Part shown: in pieces, positions 13,628 to 16,362 of the stretch | Layout of the letters: the number at the start of each line of letters is the position of its first letter | How positions within the stretch are numbered: position 1 is the first letter of the stretch | From: SIG710 sp045587665 | GTDB taxonomy: Bacteria; Bacillota; Clostridia; Oscillospirales; CAG-272 | Direction: 5' to 3' | DNA length: 16,362 nucleotides | Assembly: GCA_045587665.1 (NCBI GenBank) | Contig: JAZNCT010000092.1 | Span: 1 to 16,362 of the forward strand | Made by a program: the position numbers and the translations under genes | The notes under the pieces: generated by a model | Seen by the model: the letters and a program-made list of their open reading frames with translations, nothing else | The model's database searches: none | What the model was told of the DNA's origin: nothing

Positions 13628-14131
13628 ATGAAGATGAATAAAACCAAACTTACTGTTATAATCGCTGTTATTCTTGCCCTGGCTTGCTCACTGAGCATCC
13701 TTGTTGCGGCTGCATATGACAGCACAAATGATCCGCTTATTTCTCTTTCTTATCTCACAAAATATGTAGACGAAGCGCTTGAACCTATCCGCATTGCCAT
13801 TGCTTCACTTGGCGGTGATGTTTCAGGGGGTCCTGTAGCCCCTGCTCAATCGGGATTTGAAGTAATCTTTGTTGAGCAAGGCAAGCAGATACAGTGCTCC
13901 GCCCCCACAGAAATAATTTTGCGTTCGGGTACTGCTCAGATAGTTTCGCCTTTTGACAATCAGGGTCTCAGCGACCTTACAGACGGCGTTGACCTTAAAG
14001 GCGGTGCCGCTGTTCCAAAGAACCACAACCTGCTCATCCCACGAGGAGATGACGGACGAGGTATAGTAATCACAAGCTCCGGTGGGGCTTATGTCATGGT
14101 AGGAGGTGCATACATAATTGTCGAATCTTAA
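13628..14131 (+). CDS. Exported or membrane-anchored protein of uncharacterised family
   Basis: A 167-residue protein. A signal anchor at about 7-28 is followed by a short variable segment with predicted helix (30-60), then a compact beta-rich domain (about 75-167) with GFEVIFVEQGKQIQCSAPTE, ILRSGTAQIVSP, GLSDLTDGVDLKGGAAVP, NHNLLIPRGDDGRGIVITS and GAYVMVGGAYIIVES. I recall similar domains in other Firmicutes exported proteins, with the same GLSDxTxGxDL and NHxLxIPRxDGRGI pattern, but know no function for it. The single Cys in the domain is not in a lipobox. ATG 13628 has only a weak AGAAAG site; ATG 13634 is an alternative that removes two residues. It is translationally joined to the SpoIID-like gene, whose ribosome site and start lie inside its last codons, so a shared task in the envelope is likely. 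Confidence 0.8.
   Translation: MKMNKTKLTVIIAVILALACSLSILVAAAYDSTNDPLISLSYLTKYVDEALEPIRIAIASLGGDVSGGPVAPAQSGFEVIFVEQGKQIQCSAPTEIILRSGTAQIVSPFDNQGLSDLTDGVDLKGGAAVPKNHNLLIPRGDDGRGIVITSSGGAYVMVGGAYIIVES
14101..14107 (+). promoter_or_regulatory. Strong ribosome binding site deciding a TTG start
   Basis: AGGAGGT, a perfect Shine-Dalgarno match inside the 3' end of the upstream gene, ten bases before the TTG at 14118. It fixes the start of the SpoIID-like gene at a rare codon. Confidence 0.85.
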
Positions 14132-16349
14132 GAATAAGAAAAAGCTGAACTGGACTCGTATTCTTTGCCTGATCCTTGCCATACTTATGATTGGCGGAAC
14201 AGCTACGCTGGGAATAACATTGATCATCAATGAGATCTTCGCTGCAGATTTCTCATATAACGAATCCGATTATTCATTTTCTTCAGAAACCGATGGCGAT
14301 ACATATATCGCCGTCGGTTTAATGTATGGTTCAGGTATAACGGTTGGCTTTGAAATAAAAGCTCCTTACGGCTTTGTTGTGGGCTCAACTGTTATAACAG
14401 AAAATGTACGCTCTTTTGATCCTATGTATCACCTGAACTCAAATATTGCCTCGGCAACAGTTGATGCCAATCTTTCCAAAAAGGCAATGACATATTATCT
14501 GACAGACGATCCTTCATCTACAGTTATCGGCGGTTATCACCTTGAGCTTACAAACACTGTTTTCGGTTCAATGCCTTTTGAATATCTTGTAGGGGACGTA
14601 AAATACAAGATCCCCGATGATAATCTCTACCCAATTCCTACACATATAAACGGAGAAAACAAGATACGTCTCGGCCACTATGCAACAGAGGCTGATGCGC
14701 TTGCGGCTCTCGAAAAATATAAAAATTCTTTTGAAAACTATGAGCTGTCTGTTGCATATCCCTCCAAAACTGCCGTTTCTGTCGTCAATCCGGAAAACGA
14801 CATCATTCTTTTTGAATATGACTTTGGCGCAGGCTATGACAACATTGGATTTATGGCTTTTCAAGGAGACGAATACGATTCCTATATCCAAACCCCTGCA
14901 AACAATCTCTATGAAGGTGTTATGACCTTTATACCGAGGCACACAGATACATACACGGGAGTGGCATTGACAAATCTGCTTGATCTTGAAAGCTATGTTG
15001 AAGGTGTTCTCCCATATGAGATCAGCAATTCTTGGAGCCGAGAGGTCCTTCGCACCTTTGCGATAACCATTCGTTCATATGCCATTGCCAATTACTGCAA
15101 AAGATATAAAAGCTATGGCTTTGATATGACAGCAACCCAAAGTGACCAGGTATACAAAGGCAGAAACCGTGTAAACGATGCTGTTGTTGAAGCTGTTGCA
15201 AGCACAGAAGGTATGGTCACTGTTTATGAAGGAAATGTTATCAGTGCTTATTATTCATCAAGTGTTGGCGGTTCAACCGTTGGCTCTCAGTATGTTTGGG
15301 GTTCTGCAAGAGGCTATCTCACCTCTGTTCAGACTCCGTGGGAAAAATATTATGACTACAACAACGGTCTTTGGCACACCGAGGTTTCACCCGAGGCTCT
15401 TTGCAGCACCCTTAGAACCAAAGGAGGCTACACTCAGCTTTCGGGAGCTATAGCTTCGATATCCATTGAAACGGTGGAAGATAACCCCGACTATGTTTAT
15501 TCCATAACCTTTACTGACACAAGCGGAAACACCGCAAAAATAAACAGAAGCGACGCCGTCAGAACAACTCTTTCAAGCTACCTTAAATCCGCAAATTTCA
15601 CTGTTGGTCAAGGCTCGCTGGACCTCACTTATAACAAGGTCTATAATGTACGCGTGATAGGCGAAGGAAAGCCTGCCACACCGCCCCAGGAGCAGAAAAA
15701 AGATTTTCTCATCACAGGCTATGTTACAAACGAACAAAAGCTGATATCCGAAATTCAGGTTATAACCGAAAGCGGAGAAATAATGCCGAGCGAATATCCG
15801 GTTGCTTATGTATTATCCTCCACAGGCCGTAAGGTAAGCATGAATTCATGTGTGGCAACAGCAAACGAGCACGACGATGCGACCCCATTTGAATATGACA
15901 ATCAAAAGGTAACTCTGCTTGACGCCGAAAATCTGCCCGAAGATTTTTATGAGGATTTTTATGGTTCTGAGGACGAAGAAGATCCTGAAGAAAATGCCGT
16001 GGACACAAACGTGGATTATTTCCCGGACGAAGAGTATGAAAATTTGGAGCCCTTCTCTATTGCCAGAATTTCCCAAGACGAAGGTACAGTTTATGTAAGC
16101 GAAAACGCTTATGAAGTGATCTCTGAATTTGAGAATGTCACTGTCATCACAACGCTTGAAACCGTTACCGAAACAATCACAGCTTCTTCAGGCAGCAACT
16201 TTATTTTTGCCGGAAAGGGCTGGGGACACGGAGTTGGAATAAGTCAATACGGTGCTAAAGATCTTTCTGACGCCGGAGCAACTGCCGAAGAGATCATATC
16301 CATATACTTTACAGGCGTGGATATTGTAAATCGAAGCACTCTTGATTAA
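14118..16349 (+). CDS. Long SpoIID/LytB-domain protein, membrane anchored
   Basis: A 743-residue protein of the SpoIID/LytB family, lytic transglycosylases that cut stripped glycan strands. A transmembrane helix (about 13-35) is followed by an extracellular N-terminal region (40-275) containing a possible SPOR-like segment, RLGHYATEADALAALEKYK (about 186-204). The SpoIID core starts near 280: LESYVEGVLPYEISNSW with the likely catalytic E301, TFAITIRSYAIANY, DQVYKGRN, and AYYSSSVGGSTVGSQYVWG. An acidic Asp/Glu-rich insert (about 607-650) precedes the C-terminal signature GKGWGHGVGISQYGAKDLSD (about 699-718). It is about twice the length of sporulation SpoIID. Where many relatives carry Cys and His before QVY, this one has TATQSD, so the zinc site seen in some SpoIIDs may be absent. 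The start is TTG with a perfect ribosome site; the first in-frame ATG would destroy the membrane helix. Confidence 0.9.
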   Translation: MSNLKNKKKLNWTRILCLILAILMIGGTATLGITLIINEIFAADFSYNESDYSFSSETDGDTYIAVGLMYGSGITVGFEIKAPYGFVVGSTVITENVRSFDPMYHLNSNIASATVDANLSKKAMTYYLTDDPSSTVIGGYHLELTNTVFGSMPFEYLVGDVKYKIPDDNLYPIPTHINGENKIRLGHYATEADALAALEKYKNSFENYELSVAYPSKTAVSVVNPENDIILFEYDFGAGYDNIGFMAFQGDEYDSYIQTPANNLYEGVMTFIPRHTDTYTGVALTNLLDLESYVEGVLPYEISNSWSREVLRTFAITIRSYAIANYCKRYKSYGFDMTATQSDQVYKGRNRVNDAVVEAVASTEGMVTVYEGNVISAYYSSSVGGSTVGSQYVWGSARGYLTSVQTPWEKYYDYNNGLWHTEVSPEALCSTLRTKGGYTQLSGAIASISIETVEDNPDYVYSITFTDTSGNTAKINRSDAVRTTLSSYLKSANFTVGQGSLDLTYNKVYNVRVIGEGKPATPPQEQKKDFLITGYVTNEQKLISEIQVITESGEIMPSEYPVAYVLSSTGRKVSMNSCVATANEHDDATPFEYDNQKVTLLDAENLPEDFYEDFYGSEDEEDPEENAVDTNVDYFPDEEYENLEPFSIARISQDEGTVYVSENAYEVISEFENVTVITTLETVTETITASSGSNFIFAGKGWGHGVGISQYGAKDLSDAGATAEEIISIYFTGVDIVNRSTLD

Positions 16350-16362
16350 AGTCGGATCGTAG

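Overview
The window looks like a chromosomal segment of a low-to-mid GC Gram-positive Clostridia, most likely an Oscillospiraceae/Ruminococcaceae-type gut or anaerobic bacterium. The signs are AT-rich sigma-A promoters, strong AGGAGG-type ribosome binding sites, a nusB/Kae1-like/xseA cluster, a PdaA-type deacetylase and a SpoIID-like protein (sporulation-related families), VTC-domain and DUF4956 genes side by side, and a GTP-type PEP carboxykinase with codon use typical of a very highly expressed gene. No rRNA, tRNA, CRISPR array, insertion sequence or prophage was seen. The taxon is an inference from gene families and order.

Layout. Positions 1-2212 (minus) form one tightly coupled operon, nusB -> Kae1/TsaD-like paralogue -> xseA, with xseA cut by the window edge. 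It has its own TTGACA-17-TAAAAT promoter. Positions 2213-2347 are a divergent control region holding a perfect 11-bp inverted repeat. Positions 2348-4823 (plus) carry a membrane-anchored M23 metallopeptidase, then a small four-helix membrane protein and a membrane-anchored SGNH-like protein whose catalytic blocks look degraded. A strong bidirectional terminator (4828-4866) separates these from a lone minus-strand membrane protein (4877-5431). Positions 5575-6633 encode a tyrosine recombinase with a complete catalytic set. Positions 6783-8418 encode two integral membrane proteins (SpoIIM-like and DUF624/YesL-like), ending at a shared hairpin terminator with the convergent deacetylase pair.

Positions 8451-9898 (minus) hold two overlapping polysaccharide deacetylase genes, a PdaA-like one followed by a classical NodB-type one. 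Positions 10025-11439 (plus) hold a VTC-domain (polyphosphate polymerase-type) protein and a DUF4956 membrane protein. Positions 11591-13375 hold pckG with its own promoter, palindromes and terminator. Positions 13523-16349 are a two-gene unit with a perfect consensus promoter: a small exported protein of an uncharacterised family, then a 743-residue SpoIID/LytB-domain protein that starts at TTG inside the upstream gene.

The common thread is cell-envelope work: an M23 peptidase, an SGNH-like protein, two deacetylases, a SpoIID-like protein and several membrane proteins are interspersed with housekeeping genes (nusB, xseA, pckG). No single unmistakable new system is visible. The most promising under-described modules are the VTC-DUF4956 pair, the SpoIID-like protein with its exported partner, the Kae1 paralogue embedded between nusB and xseA, and the degenerate SGNH protein.
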